NCBI GenBank assembly: GCA_014656175.1
Contig: BNBX01000005.1
Span: 436,041-500,040 of the forward strand
DNA from: Streptomyces werraensis
GTDB lineage: Bacteria; Actinomycetota; Actinomycetes; Streptomycetales; Streptomycetaceae
Length of the DNA: 64,000 bases
Reading direction: 5' to 3'
In this document: piece after piece, positions 53,043 through 61,952 of the stretch
Numbering within the stretch: position 1 is the first letter of the stretch
How the letters are laid out: every line of letters begins with the position of its first letter
Translations under genes and position numbers: made by a program
Notes under the pieces: model-generated
What the model was told of the DNA's origin: nothing
Databases searched by the model: none
Seen by the model: only the letters and a program-made list of their open reading frames with translations

Positions 53043-53839
53043 GTCTCGGAGACGACACGGGCCGGACCCGCACCCGCCTGCCCGAGGCGAGCGGCGACCC
53101 GTACGGCGGCGCGCGCAGAAACGGCCGGTCGTCGTCGCGCAGCCTGGTCACCGTCGTCGGCGTGGTGGTCCTCCTCATCGCGGCCATCGCCTTCGCGAAC
53201 CGTGGAGGCGGGGATTCCGACGCGGAGGAGGGCGGCGACTCCCCGAAGGCGGCGGCGACGGCCCCGACGGGCGAGAAACCCGTCTCGGCGGGCGCGTCCG
53301 GCATCCCGGCGGGCTTCGCCCACGACAGACAGGGGGCGGAGAGCGCGGCGGCGAACTACTCGGTGGCACTCGTCTCCGCTGACATCCTCAAGCCGGACCG
53401 GCGCGCCGAGATCGTCCGCCAGGTCTTCGTGGCCGACAAGCAGACTTCCCTCGAGAACCGGTTCGACAAGGCCTACTCCAAGGAGTTCCTGAGCACCATC
53501 GGCCTGGACGAGAACGGCAACGCCGCTCCGGGCGAGACCTACGTGTCCCGCACCATGCCGATCGGCACCAAGGTCATCGGCTACTCGGACACGAACGCCA
53601 CCGTCGACGTCTGGTGCTCCGGTGTGTTCGGCACAGCAGGGGAGAAGACGACCAACCCGGTCACCAGCGACTGGTTCACCATGACGCTGCAGCTGCGCTG
53701 GGCCGACGGCGACTGGAAGGTCGACAGTTTCGCGCAGAAGGACGGCCCCGCGCCCGTCCCCGGGGACGACAAGGCGTCCACCGCCGAGGAGATGACCAAG
53801 GCCGTCCAGGAGTACGGAGGCTTCACCTATGCCCGGTAG
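53039..53839 (+). CDS. VirB8/TcpC-like single-pass protein
   Basis: 266 residues from ATG 53039. A disordered basic N-terminus is followed by one membrane helix (about 37-53), a Gly/Ala linker and a soluble domain from about residue 95 to 250 with alternating helices and strands (WFTMTLQLRWADGDWKVDSF), the NTF2-like shape of VirB8 and TcpC. VirB8-type proteins nucleate T4SS channels. Its end overlaps the VirB6-like start by 11 bases. Fold assignment is by pattern and context. Confidence 0.78.
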   Translation: MSLGDDTGRTRTRLPEASGDPYGGARRNGRSSSRSLVTVVGVVVLLIAAIAFANRGGGDSDAEEGGDSPKAAATAPTGEKPVSAGASGIPAGFAHDRQGAESAAANYSVALVSADILKPDRRAEIVRQVFVADKQTSLENRFDKAYSKEFLSTIGLDENGNAAPGETYVSRTMPIGTKVIGYSDTNATVDVWCSGVFGTAGEKTTNPVTSDWFTMTLQLRWADGDWKVDSFAQKDGPAPVPGDDKASTAEEMTKAVQEYGGFTYAR

Positions 53840-55157
53840 CCCGCGCCGCGTACTCAAGCTGGCCACTGGCGTCACAGCCCTGCAGGTCGCGCTGCTCATG
53901 ACGGCCACCCGCGCCACGGCGGCACCCACGCCCTCGCCGACCCCGTCGGACGACAACTGCGACTTGATCGTCGGCCCCGCCAAGGACTACTGCGAACGCG
54001 GGGAGGGCGGCTCCAGCGGAGGCGGAGGCGGCGGGCCGAGCACCCTCAACGACCCCACCTCCGCCCTCGACCCCCTCGCCTCCCTCGCCCGCGGCTGCGC
54101 CGACGCCGCGTCCTGGACGGTCAAGCAGCTCAGCGCCGCCGTCGAGGACACCGCGAAGGTGGACTTCACCAACGACACCTTCCTCCAGCAGTACGCCGTC
54201 GTCTTCGCCGCGTCGACGATCCTCACCCTGCTCCTCTGGCTGCTGGCGGTCGCCAAGCGGGCCGTCCGCGGCGTGCCGCTCACCACCGCCCTGTCCGAGG
54301 CGATCGGCTTCCTCTGGCTCACCGTCCTCGCCTCCGCCTTCACCCCGCTGATCCTCTACACCGTCGTCTCCGCGACCGACGGCGTCACCGACGTGCTGGC
54401 GAAGGCGACCGGCGACCAGACGGACACGTTCTTCGGGACGTTCTCCGCCGCGCTGGAGAAGGGCGACGACATCGGCGGCGGCCCGATCATGCTGATCGTC
54501 GTCTCCCTGGTGTCGATCCTCGCCGCCGGCGTCCTCTGGCTGGAGCTGGTGATCCGCGCCGCCCTGCTCTACGTCGGCGCCCTCCTCGGCACCGTCGTCT
54601 ACGCGGGCCTGGTCGACAAGAACCTGTGGGGTCACGTCCGCCGCTGGGCGGGCATCATGATCGCCGTGATCATGGTGAAGCCGGTCATCGTCATCGTGCT
54701 CGGCCTGGCCGGCGCGCTCTCCGCCGACGACGGTCCGGACGCCTTCTCCGCCGTCGTCTCCGGCCTCGCGATCATCCTGCTCGCCATCTTCGCCTCGGCG
54801 ATGATCTACCGCTTCGTGCCCGGCTTCGGCGACGAGATCGCCGGCTCCCGCAACAACCGCCTGATGCAGGGCGCCGAGGGCAAGGCCGCCGCCGTCATCA
54901 GCTCCCCGGCCACCCTGGTCGCCCAGGGCATCAAGACCCACAGCACCCGCGCCGACAACAACGGCGGCGGCCAGTCCTCCGCGCCCCGCCCGTCCAACCC
55001 CGCGTCCGGGGGAGTAGCCGCGCACAGCTCCCGCCCCTCGGGCGGCGGATCCGTCCCCTCCGCCGCGCCCCCGCCCCGGGCGGGCAGCCCGGTGAACACC
55101 CCGCACGCCGGCACCCGCAACAGCAGCAACAACCGCACGGGAGGTGAAGGGCGTTGA
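53829..55157 (+). CDS. VirB6/TrbL-like polytopic membrane protein
   Basis: 442 residues from ATG 53829, inside the end of the preceding gene. A signal peptide (to about residue 32) leads to an external segment with two cysteines (DDNCDLIVGPAKDYCERG) and a glycine run, then six or seven membrane helices between about 120 and 335. The last 100 residues are low complexity (Ser, Gly, Pro, Asn). The layout is that of VirB6/TrbL or TcpH-type channel proteins. It is followed by the VirB4 pair with TTGA overlap. Confidence 0.8.
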   Translation: MPGSPRRVLKLATGVTALQVALLMTATRATAAPTPSPTPSDDNCDLIVGPAKDYCERGEGGSSGGGGGGPSTLNDPTSALDPLASLARGCADAASWTVKQLSAAVEDTAKVDFTNDTFLQQYAVVFAASTILTLLLWLLAVAKRAVRGVPLTTALSEAIGFLWLTVLASAFTPLILYTVVSATDGVTDVLAKATGDQTDTFFGTFSAALEKGDDIGGGPIMLIVVSLVSILAAGVLWLELVIRAALLYVGALLGTVVYAGLVDKNLWGHVRRWAGIMIAVIMVKPVIVIVLGLAGALSADDGPDAFSAVVSGLAIILLAIFASAMIYRFVPGFGDEIAGSRNNRLMQGAEGKAAAVISSPATLVAQGIKTHSTRADNNGGGQSSAPRPSNPASGGVAAHSSRPSGGGSVPSAAPPPRAGSPVNTPHAGTRNSSNNRTGGEGR

Positions 55158-56713
55158 CGACCGAGTCCCATCTGTCCCCCACGGTCACGCCCCGCCGTAC
55201 GTATCTGATCGGCCGCGCCCGGCCGAACGCGATCGTCGGCCGCAATCGCGAGACCGGTGAGATCGCGCTCATCGTCATCGGCGCGTTCCTCGGCATGATG
55301 TGCGGGCTTCTCGTCCCCGTCCTGTCCGTCCGGATCGTGCTGCTGGCGGGCCTGCCGATGCTCGCCCTGGCCGCCGTGTACGTGCCGTACAAGCACCGCA
55401 CCTTCTACAAGTGGTTCGAGATCAACCGCAGTTACAAGCGCACCCTGCGCCGCGGCGCCACCTACCGCTCCGGTGTCGTCGAGGCCGGCACGCGGCTCGA
55501 CGGCCGCGAGGTGGAGGTCGGCCCGCCGCCCGGCATCGGCAGGATCACCTGGCTCTCCGCACCGTTCGGCCCGGACGAGATCGCCGTGCTGCTGCACGCG
55601 GACCGCAAGACCGTCACCGCCGCCATCGAGATCGAGGGACCCGGCGTCGGCCTGCGCGACTCCGAGGACCAGGAAGCCCTCGTCGACCGCTTCGGCACGC
55701 TCCTCAAGCACGTGGCCAACGGCGACGGCTTCGTCACCCGCATCCAGATGCTCGCCCGCACCCTGCCCGCCGACCCGGACGCGCACGCCAAGGACGTCGC
55801 CGTCCGCGGCGACGACAGGGCGCCCGCCTGGCTCCAGCAGTCCTACGACCAGCTCCAGTCGATGGTGTCCACCAGCAGCGAGCAGCACCGCGCCTACCTG
55901 GTCGCCTGCATGCACTACAACCGCGAACTCGCCGCCGAGGCCACCACGATGGCCCGCGCCATGCGCAGCCAGGGCGGCGGCCGCGTCGACCGGGACGCGG
56001 GCCTCGCCGTCGTCATGGCCCGTGAGCTGACCGACATCTGCTCCCGGCTCCAGGAGGCCGACATCCGCGTACGCCAGCCGCTCGGCCAGAGCAGGCTGTC
56101 CTCGCTGATCCACTCCATGTACGACCCGGACCACCCGATCGACCACATCCAGGCGATGTCCCAGCGCAACGCCTGGCCGGCCGAGCTGGACGCCACCGAG
56201 CCCACGTACCTCCAGGCCAAGACCCGCGAGTCCGCCACCCGCGCCCCCTGGTGCCACGCCACGGCCTGGGTGAAGGAGTGGCCGATGACCCCGGTCGGCG
56301 TGAACTTCCTCGCGCCGCTGCTCGTCCACACCCCGGACGTGATCCGCACCGTCGCCGTCACGATGGACCTCGAACCCACCGAGGTCGCCATCGAGCGCAT
56401 GCTGACCGAGAAGACCAACGACGAGGCGGAGGCGTCCCGCGCCGCCAAGATGAACCGCACCGTCGACCCCCGCGACGTCGCCGCCCACAGCCGTCTCGAC
56501 CAGCGCGGCGAGGACCTCGCCAGCGGCGCCGCCGGCGTCAACCTGGTCGGCTACATCACCGTCTCCTCCCGCACGCCCGAGGCCCTGGCCCGCGACAAGC
56601 GGACGATACGCGCCTCGGCCGGAAAGTCGTACCTGAAGCTGGAGTGGTGCGACCGCGAGCACCACCGCGCGTTCGTGAACACTCTCCCGTTCGCCACCGG
56701 CATTCGTAGGTAG
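55154..56713 (+). CDS. SCO6880-type protein: VirB3-like helices fused to the VirB4 N-terminal domain
   Basis: 519 residues from TTG 55154, overlapping the previous stop by 4 bases and preceded by GGAGGTGAAGG. Two membrane helices near residues 33-75 (VirB3/PrgI-like) are followed by a soluble region resembling the N-terminal domain of VirB4/TraC (APFGPDEIAVLLHADRKTV, ... VNLVGYITVSS near 460). There is no Walker A, so the ATPase half is the next gene. NCBI-style naming calls such proteins the SCO6880 family. It is likely the structural half of a split VirB4. Confidence 0.82.
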   Translation: MTTESHLSPTVTPRRTYLIGRARPNAIVGRNRETGEIALIVIGAFLGMMCGLLVPVLSVRIVLLAGLPMLALAAVYVPYKHRTFYKWFEINRSYKRTLRRGATYRSGVVEAGTRLDGREVEVGPPPGIGRITWLSAPFGPDEIAVLLHADRKTVTAAIEIEGPGVGLRDSEDQEALVDRFGTLLKHVANGDGFVTRIQMLARTLPADPDAHAKDVAVRGDDRAPAWLQQSYDQLQSMVSTSSEQHRAYLVACMHYNRELAAEATTMARAMRSQGGGRVDRDAGLAVVMARELTDICSRLQEADIRVRQPLGQSRLSSLIHSMYDPDHPIDHIQAMSQRNAWPAELDATEPTYLQAKTRESATRAPWCHATAWVKEWPMTPVGVNFLAPLLVHTPDVIRTVAVTMDLEPTEVAIERMLTEKTNDEAEASRAAKMNRTVDPRDVAAHSRLDQRGEDLASGAAGVNLVGYITVSSRTPEALARDKRTIRASAGKSYLKLEWCDREHHRAFVNTLPFATGIRR

Positions 56714-56727
56714 GGGCTGAGCTGAAG

Positions 56728-58137
56728 ATGCGGGATCCGCTGTCCGTCGTCACCGACGCCTTCACGTCCTTCCTGTTCGGGAAGGTCGAGACGACCCGGC
56801 TGCCGGTGCGCACGTCCACGGGCCAGGCGCAGGCGGTGTACCTGCCGACCGCCGCGCCCGGCCTCGGCGACTCCGGCGTCATCATCGGCCGCGAGGTCTA
56901 CTCCGGGAAGGGCTACATCTACGACCCCTTCCAGCTCTACGGCCAGCAGCTCCCGGCCCCCCACTGGCTGGTCCTCGGCGAGTCCGGCAACGGCAAGTCG
57001 GCGCTGGAGAAGACGTACGTCCTGCGCCAGCTCCGCTTCCGTGACCGCCAGGTCGTCGTCCTGGACGCGCAGGGCGAGGACGGCGCCGGCGAGTGGAACC
57101 TCATCGCCCAGGAGCTGGGCATAACCCCCATCCGCCTGGACCCGATGGCCGCGCTCGACCAGGGCATCCGCCTCAACCCGCTCGACCCGGCGATCACCAC
57201 CACGGGCCAGCTCGCGCTGCTGCGCACCATCATCGAGGTCGCCATGGGGCACGGCCTCGACGAGCGCTCCGGCTTCGCCCTGAAGGTCGCGCACGCCTAC
57301 GTCAACGAGACCATCGTGGAGCGCCAGCCGGTGCTGTCCGACATCGTCGAGCAGCTCCGCCACCCCGAACCGGAGTCGGCGGAGGCCATGAACGTCGCCA
57401 TAGACGACGTCCGCGCGTGGGGCCTGGACGTCGCGCTGGTCCTCGACCGCCTGGTCGACGGTGACCTGCGCGGCATGTTCGACGGCCCGACGACCGTCGG
57501 CATCGACCTGGACGCCCCGCTCATCGTCTTCGACCTGTCCCACATCGACCGCAACTCCATCGCCATGCCGATCCTCATGGCGATCGTCGGCGTATGGCTG
57601 GAGCACACCTGGATCCGCCCCGACCGGAAGAAGCGCATCTTCCTGGTCGAGGAGGCCTGGCACATCATCAACAGCCCGTTCGTGGCGCAACTGTTCCAGC
57701 GGCTGCTGAAGTTCGGCCGGCGACTCGGCCTGTCCTTCGTCGCTGTCGTCCACCACCTGTCCGACGTGGTGGACGGAGCGGCGGCGAAGGAGGCGGCGGC
57801 GATCCTGAAGATGGCCTCCACCCGCACCATCTACGCCCAGAAGGCGGACGAGGCGCGTGCCACGGGCCGGGTGCTGGGCCTGCCCAGGTGGGCCGTGGAG
57901 ATCATCCCGACGCTCACCCCCGGCATCGCGGTCTGGGACGTCAACGGCAACGTCCAGGTGGTCAAACACCTGGTCACCGAGACGGAACGCCCGCTGGTCT
58001 TCACCGACCGTGCGATGACCGAGTCGTCCGCCGACCTCGCCGACGACGCCCTGCGCGCCGCCGAACTGGAGGCCGAGGAGCGGGCGGCGGCCTTCGTGGA
58101 GCAGCACGTCGGGGACTCCGAGTCGACGGTGGCGTAG
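56728..58137 (+). CDS. VirB4-like ATPase (C-terminal half of a split VirB4)
   Basis: 469 residues from ATG 56728, 14 bases after the SCO6880-type gene. Walker A GESGNGKS near residue 84, Walker B RIFLVEEAW near 304 and the later KMASTRTIYAQKADEA segment are as in VirB4/TraC motor domains. It lacks the N-terminal VirB4 domain, supplied by the preceding gene. It would power assembly or substrate movement at the membrane. I recall this as the ATP/GTP-binding member of the S. coelicolor cmd cluster, mutants of which show delayed sporulation; not checked. Confidence 0.9.
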   Translation: MRDPLSVVTDAFTSFLFGKVETTRLPVRTSTGQAQAVYLPTAAPGLGDSGVIIGREVYSGKGYIYDPFQLYGQQLPAPHWLVLGESGNGKSALEKTYVLRQLRFRDRQVVVLDAQGEDGAGEWNLIAQELGITPIRLDPMAALDQGIRLNPLDPAITTTGQLALLRTIIEVAMGHGLDERSGFALKVAHAYVNETIVERQPVLSDIVEQLRHPEPESAEAMNVAIDDVRAWGLDVALVLDRLVDGDLRGMFDGPTTVGIDLDAPLIVFDLSHIDRNSIAMPILMAIVGVWLEHTWIRPDRKKRIFLVEEAWHIINSPFVAQLFQRLLKFGRRLGLSFVAVVHHLSDVVDGAAAKEAAAILKMASTRTIYAQKADEARATGRVLGLPRWAVEIIPTLTPGIAVWDVNGNVQVVKHLVTETERPLVFTDRAMTESSADLADDALRAAELEAEERAAAFVEQHVGDSESTVA

Positions 58138-58157
58138 GAACGGCAGGAGGGGGACGC

Positions 58158-59615
58158 GTGAGACCGGACGAGCGGCGCGGGCACGACGGCGGCCGGAGCG
58201 ACGGCATCCCGGACGGACTGCTGGTCGGGGTGCTCGCGTTCCTCCTCGGCATGACGGCGATGGTCTGGGCGGCCACCGGCCTCGCGGGCCTCTTCGCCCA
58301 CGGCCACTGGCCGTCCGGCCTCTCCTTCACCCGCACCCCGCTCGCCGTGCGCCACCTCGTCACCGAACCGCACGACCTCCCAGGCGCATGGCCCGGCACC
58401 CCGCCCGGCGACCTCTCCGGCTACGGCCTCTTCTGGGGCCTGCTCATCGGCCAGCTGATGATCCTGGTGGTCCTCACCGTGTTCGTCCTGGGCACGGTGG
58501 CCCGCTGGCGGGCGGTACGGGCGCGGCGGCGCGCGCAGGGAGCGGTGACGCCGGCGCCCGCGGCTCCGCGACCGAAGCCGATGCCGGAGCCGGCCCCGGT
58601 GACCGAGCCGCAGCCGGGGCCCGCGCCGCTGCACGAGGTCCCCGCCCCGCGGCCCCCCGAGCCGGCCCCCCGGCCCACGACGGAGGTGACGGCCCCCGGC
58701 CTGCACTACGGCCCCCCGGCCACCCGCCACACCACCGCCGCCCAGGCCGTACGCGACGCAGAGGGCCCCGCCCTCGTCCTCACGTCCAACCCGACCCTCT
58801 GGTACGACACCAAGGACGCCCGCGCCAAACTCGGTCCCGCCCACCTCTACGACCCGACGCATCTCTGCGACACCCCGGCCCGCCTCCACTGGTCGCCCAC
58901 CGCCGGCTGCGAGGACAAGGACACGGCGACCGCTCGCGCGGCGGCGCTCCTCGCCCCCGTCCGCCCCACCTCACGGCTCGACCAGCAGCTCGGCGACACC
59001 GCGGAACTACTGCTCCGCAGCTACCTGCACGCGGCCGCCGTCGACGGCCGCACCGTCCGCCACGTGCACCGCTGGGCGCAGGGCCTCCAGGTCCAGGACG
59101 CCGTCCGCGTCCTGCGCACGCATCCCGCAGCGGCGTCCGGTTCGGCGGGCGAGCTCGAGGCGGCGCTCACCGCGCACCCCGAACGCCGGGACATGGCCCA
59201 GCAGCTGACGGCGCGCGCGCTGGCGGCCCTCTCCACGGTGAACGTCCGGGAAGCCTGCAATCCGCACCGAAGTGATGCCCTCGCCTTGGATTCCTTCGTC
59301 CACGAAGGGGGAACGCTTTACGTCGTGGGCGAATCCATCGAGGATCCGCGCACCGGTCCGGGCGCCATGCCCCTGCTCACGGCGCTCGTCTCGTACGTGG
59401 TCGAGCACGGCCGGCGCATGGCCGAACGGTCATCCTCCGGTCGGCTCGACCCACCACTGACCCTTGTCCTGGACGACGTGGCGGCCGTGGCCCCTCTCCC
59501 GCAGCTCCCGGAGCTCCTCACCTCCGGGCCCGAGCGCGGCATGCCAACGGTCGCGCTCCTGCGCTCCCGCGAACAGGCCCGCTCCCGCTGGCCGCACGCG
59601 GAGCTAGAAGTCTGA
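58158..59615 (+). CDS. VirD4/TraG-like coupling protein with degenerate Walker A
   Basis: 485 residues from GTG 58158, 7 bases after GGAGGGGG. Two membrane helices (about 20-45 and 95-115), a Pro-rich linker (130-180), then a TraG-like domain: TSNPTLWYDTKDARAKLGP and LYDPTH, and a Walker B-like LTLVLDDVAAV near 433 followed by LPELLTSGPERGMPTVALL. At the Walker A position the chain reads GPPATRHTT near residue 185, with neither the GK nor the normal P-loop. It may therefore not hydrolyse ATP alone. It ends the operon; no relaxase accompanies it. Confidence 0.83.
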   Translation: MRPDERRGHDGGRSDGIPDGLLVGVLAFLLGMTAMVWAATGLAGLFAHGHWPSGLSFTRTPLAVRHLVTEPHDLPGAWPGTPPGDLSGYGLFWGLLIGQLMILVVLTVFVLGTVARWRAVRARRRAQGAVTPAPAAPRPKPMPEPAPVTEPQPGPAPLHEVPAPRPPEPAPRPTTEVTAPGLHYGPPATRHTTAAQAVRDAEGPALVLTSNPTLWYDTKDARAKLGPAHLYDPTHLCDTPARLHWSPTAGCEDKDTATARAAALLAPVRPTSRLDQQLGDTAELLLRSYLHAAAVDGRTVRHVHRWAQGLQVQDAVRVLRTHPAAASGSAGELEAALTAHPERRDMAQQLTARALAALSTVNVREACNPHRSDALALDSFVHEGGTLYVVGESIEDPRTGPGAMPLLTALVSYVVEHGRRMAERSSSGRLDPPLTLVLDDVAAVAPLPQLPELLTSGPERGMPTVALLRSREQARSRWPHAELEV

Positions 59616-60161
59616 CTCCGGTCGCTCCAGGGCCAGTTCAAGCTCCCGCTCGCCCTTGTCGGGCCCCAGCGTCGTGGTCACCCCGGTCTCGGTGAACCCG
59701 GCCCTGCGGTAGGCCCGCAGCGCCCGCGCGTTGTCCTCGTGCACGAGAAGCCGCACCCGCTCAGCGCCCTGCGCCCACGCCCACTCGAGGCCGGCGTCGA
59801 ACAGCACCTCGGTGAGCCCGATCCCCCGGTGCCCCGGCTGCACGTACACCCCCACCAGATGCCCCTGCAGCCGCTCGACGGGCATCCCGGCCCAGTCGGT
59901 GGTCCCGGCCTCCTCCATCAGCACGGTGACGGTCCCCACCCACTCCCCGTCGGGCCCCTCGGCGATGATCTGCTGCGCCCCTGACGCCCCCTCGGCACTG
60001 CGCCCGGCGCGCTCCTGCCAGAAGGCGTCGGGCCGGGCGGCGGCGGACCCGTAGGTCTCCATGAACGCGATGGACGCCACGGGATCCCGCAACGCCTCGA
60101 GCCGCAAGGCCTTGGCCCGGGGCCACTCGTCCGCTCGCAGAGACCGCACCTGGTAGCTCAT
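59604..60161 (-). CDS. GNAT-family N-acetyltransferase
   Basis: 185 residues from ATG 60159-60161. Motif A of the GNAT fold, VYVQPGHRGIGLTEVLFDAG near residue 115, gives the acetyl-CoA loop; the late LLVHEDNARALRAYRRAGF is also characteristic. The substrate is unknown. Its end overlaps the 3' end of the VirD4-like gene on the other strand by 12 bases, a convergent overlap that leaves no terminator between them. Confidence 0.88.
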   Translation of the reverse strand: MSYQVRSLRADEWPRAKALRLEALRDPVASIAFMETYGSAAARPDAFWQERAGRSAEGASGAQQIIAEGPDGEWVGTVTVLMEEAGTTDWAGMPVERLQGHLVGVYVQPGHRGIGLTEVLFDAGLEWAWAQGAERVRLLVHEDNARALRAYRRAGFTETGVTTTLGPDKGERELELALERPESDF

Positions 60162-60252
60162 GCGGCCACGGTAGTACCGGGGTACCACGGCCTCATCCGA
60201 AATAGGGCCGCCGTCCGACGCCCGCCGCTCCCGCGCCGACGAGCATCGACCC

Positions 60253-61176
60253 ATGATGACGGCACAGCACCTCACGAAACGCTACGGCGGCAGGAACGGA
60301 AGGACGGCCGTCGACGACCTGTCCTTCACCGTCCATCCCGGCACCGTGACCGGCTTCCTCGGCCCGAACGGCGCCGGCAAGTCCACGACCATGCGGATGA
60401 TCCTCGGCCTGGACGCCCCGACGTCGGGCCGGGTCACCGTCGGCGGCCGCGCCTACGCCGCCCACCCCGCGCCCCTCACCGAGGTCGGCGCCCTGCTGGA
60501 GGCCCGCTCCGTCCACCCGGGCCGCACCGCCCGCCACCACCTGCGCGGCCTGGCCCTCACCCACGGCCTCCCGCAACGCCGCGTCGATGAGGTCCTGGAC
60601 CTCACCGGCCTCACCGAGGTCGCGGACCGCAGGGTCAAGGGCTTCTCCCTCGGCATGGGCCAACGCCTCGGCATCGCTGCCGCGTTGCTCGGCGACCCCG
60701 CCACCCTCGTCCTCGACGAACCGGTCAACGGCCTCGACCCCGAGGGCGTCCGGTGGATCCGCACCCTCCTGAAGTCCCTCGCCGCCGAGGGCCGCACGGT
60801 CCTGGTCTCCTCCCATCTGATGAGTGAGATGGCCCTGACCGCCGACCATCTGATCGTCATCGGCCGCGGCCGCCTCCTCGCGGACACCACGGTCACCGAC
60901 TTCGTACGGGACTCCGGGGCAGCCACGGTCCGCGTGGTCACCCCCGATCCGGACGCTCTCACCGCCCTGCTCCGGGCCCCTGACGTCGACGTCCGGGGCA
61001 CCGCCGGCGCACTGGAGATCCGCGGTACGACCGCCGAGCACATCGGCCGCACCGCCGCCGCCCACGGCATCCCCCTCTTCGAACTCACGCCGTCACAGGC
61101 CTCTCTGGAGGACGCCTTCATGACCCTGACCCACGACGCCGTCGAGTACGCCGGCCCGGAGGGAGCAGCCGCATGA
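60253..61176 (+). CDS. ABC transporter ATPase of the NarL-type two-component operon
   Basis: 307 residues from ATG 60253 (a second ATG follows directly). Walker A GPNGAGKSTT near residue 37, signature as FSLGMGQRLGIAAAL (one Gly variant), Walker B LVLDEPVNGLDP and switch His in SSHLMSEM. The C-terminal 90 residues are the extension of drug-exporter-type ATPases. It overlaps the permease gene by 4 bases. ATPase, permease, kinase and regulator form one overlapping four-gene operon. Confidence 0.92.
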   Translation: MMTAQHLTKRYGGRNGRTAVDDLSFTVHPGTVTGFLGPNGAGKSTTMRMILGLDAPTSGRVTVGGRAYAAHPAPLTEVGALLEARSVHPGRTARHHLRGLALTHGLPQRRVDEVLDLTGLTEVADRRVKGFSLGMGQRLGIAAALLGDPATLVLDEPVNGLDPEGVRWIRTLLKSLAAEGRTVLVSSHLMSEMALTADHLIVIGRGRLLADTTVTDFVRDSGAATVRVVTPDPDALTALLRAPDVDVRGTAGALEIRGTTAEHIGRTAAAHGIPLFELTPSQASLEDAFMTLTHDAVEYAGPEGAAA

Positions 61177-61952
61177 CCTCCGCCCACCCTTACAAGGTCA
61201 CCCCGGTCCGCGTCCTGCGCTCCGAGTGGCACAAGCTGACGACGCTCCGCTCCACCTGGATAGGCCTCGGCCTCACCGTGGTCCTCACCCTCGGCACCGG
61301 CCTGCTCATCGCCGCGAGCTACGAGGGCGGAGGCGGTGACGACGACATCGACACCGTCCTGATGGTGCTGCTCGGCATGCAGTTCACCTATGTCGTGCTG
61401 GGCACCCTCGGCGTCCTGACCACGGCCGGCGAGCACTCCACCGGCCAGATCCGGGCCACCATGACCGCCGTACCCGGCAGGCTGCCGGTGCTCTGGTCCA
61501 AGGCGGCCGTGCTGGCCGGCGTCGGCTTCCTCACCGTGCTCGCCGCGAACTTCGTCACCTTCCCCCTCGCGCAGACTTTCCTCGCGGACACCGCGCACTC
61601 CGCCTCCCTCACCGACCCCGGCGTGGCCCGCGCCCTCGTCACCAACGCCGCCGGCCTCGCCCTCCTCGGCGTCCTCGCCCTGGCGCTCGGCTCGATGCTC
61701 CGCTCGGTCCCGGCGGGCATCGGCGCACTGATCGCCCTCACGATGATCCTTCCGGAGCTCCTCCCGCTCATCCCCTACGACGTCGTCGACGACGCCGCCC
61801 GCCACTTCCCCAGCAAGGCCGTCGAGGCACTCACCCACGCCACCCCTCGGCCCGGCATGCCCTCACCCGGCACGGCCCTTCTCTCGATGGCCCTGTGGAC
61901 GGCGGGAAGCCTCGCTCTGGCGGCCTTTCTGCTCAGGCGACGGGACGTATGA
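61173..61952 (+). CDS. ABC transporter permease (ABC-2 type)
   Basis: 259 residues from ATG 61173. RSEWHKLTTLRSTWIGL at residues 15-31 is the classic opening of Streptomyces ABC-2 permeases, followed by six hydrophobic segments. It overlaps the ATPase stop and the kinase start by 4 bases each (ATGA). With the adjacent ATPase it forms an exporter, and the kinase/regulator pair in the same transcript probably senses and controls the exported or toxic compound. Confidence 0.88.
   Translation: MTSAHPYKVTPVRVLRSEWHKLTTLRSTWIGLGLTVVLTLGTGLLIAASYEGGGGDDDIDTVLMVLLGMQFTYVVLGTLGVLTTAGEHSTGQIRATMTAVPGRLPVLWSKAAVLAGVGFLTVLAANFVTFPLAQTFLADTAHSASLTDPGVARALVTNAAGLALLGVLALALGSMLRSVPAGIGALIALTMILPELLPLIPYDVVDDAARHFPSKAVEALTHATPRPGMPSPGTALLSMALWTAGSLALAAFLLRRRDV

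Noticed and set aside
51169..59615. Integrated conjugative element
   Set aside because: No integrase, relaxase, replication gene, direct repeats or tRNA attachment site were seen, and composition matches the surroundings.
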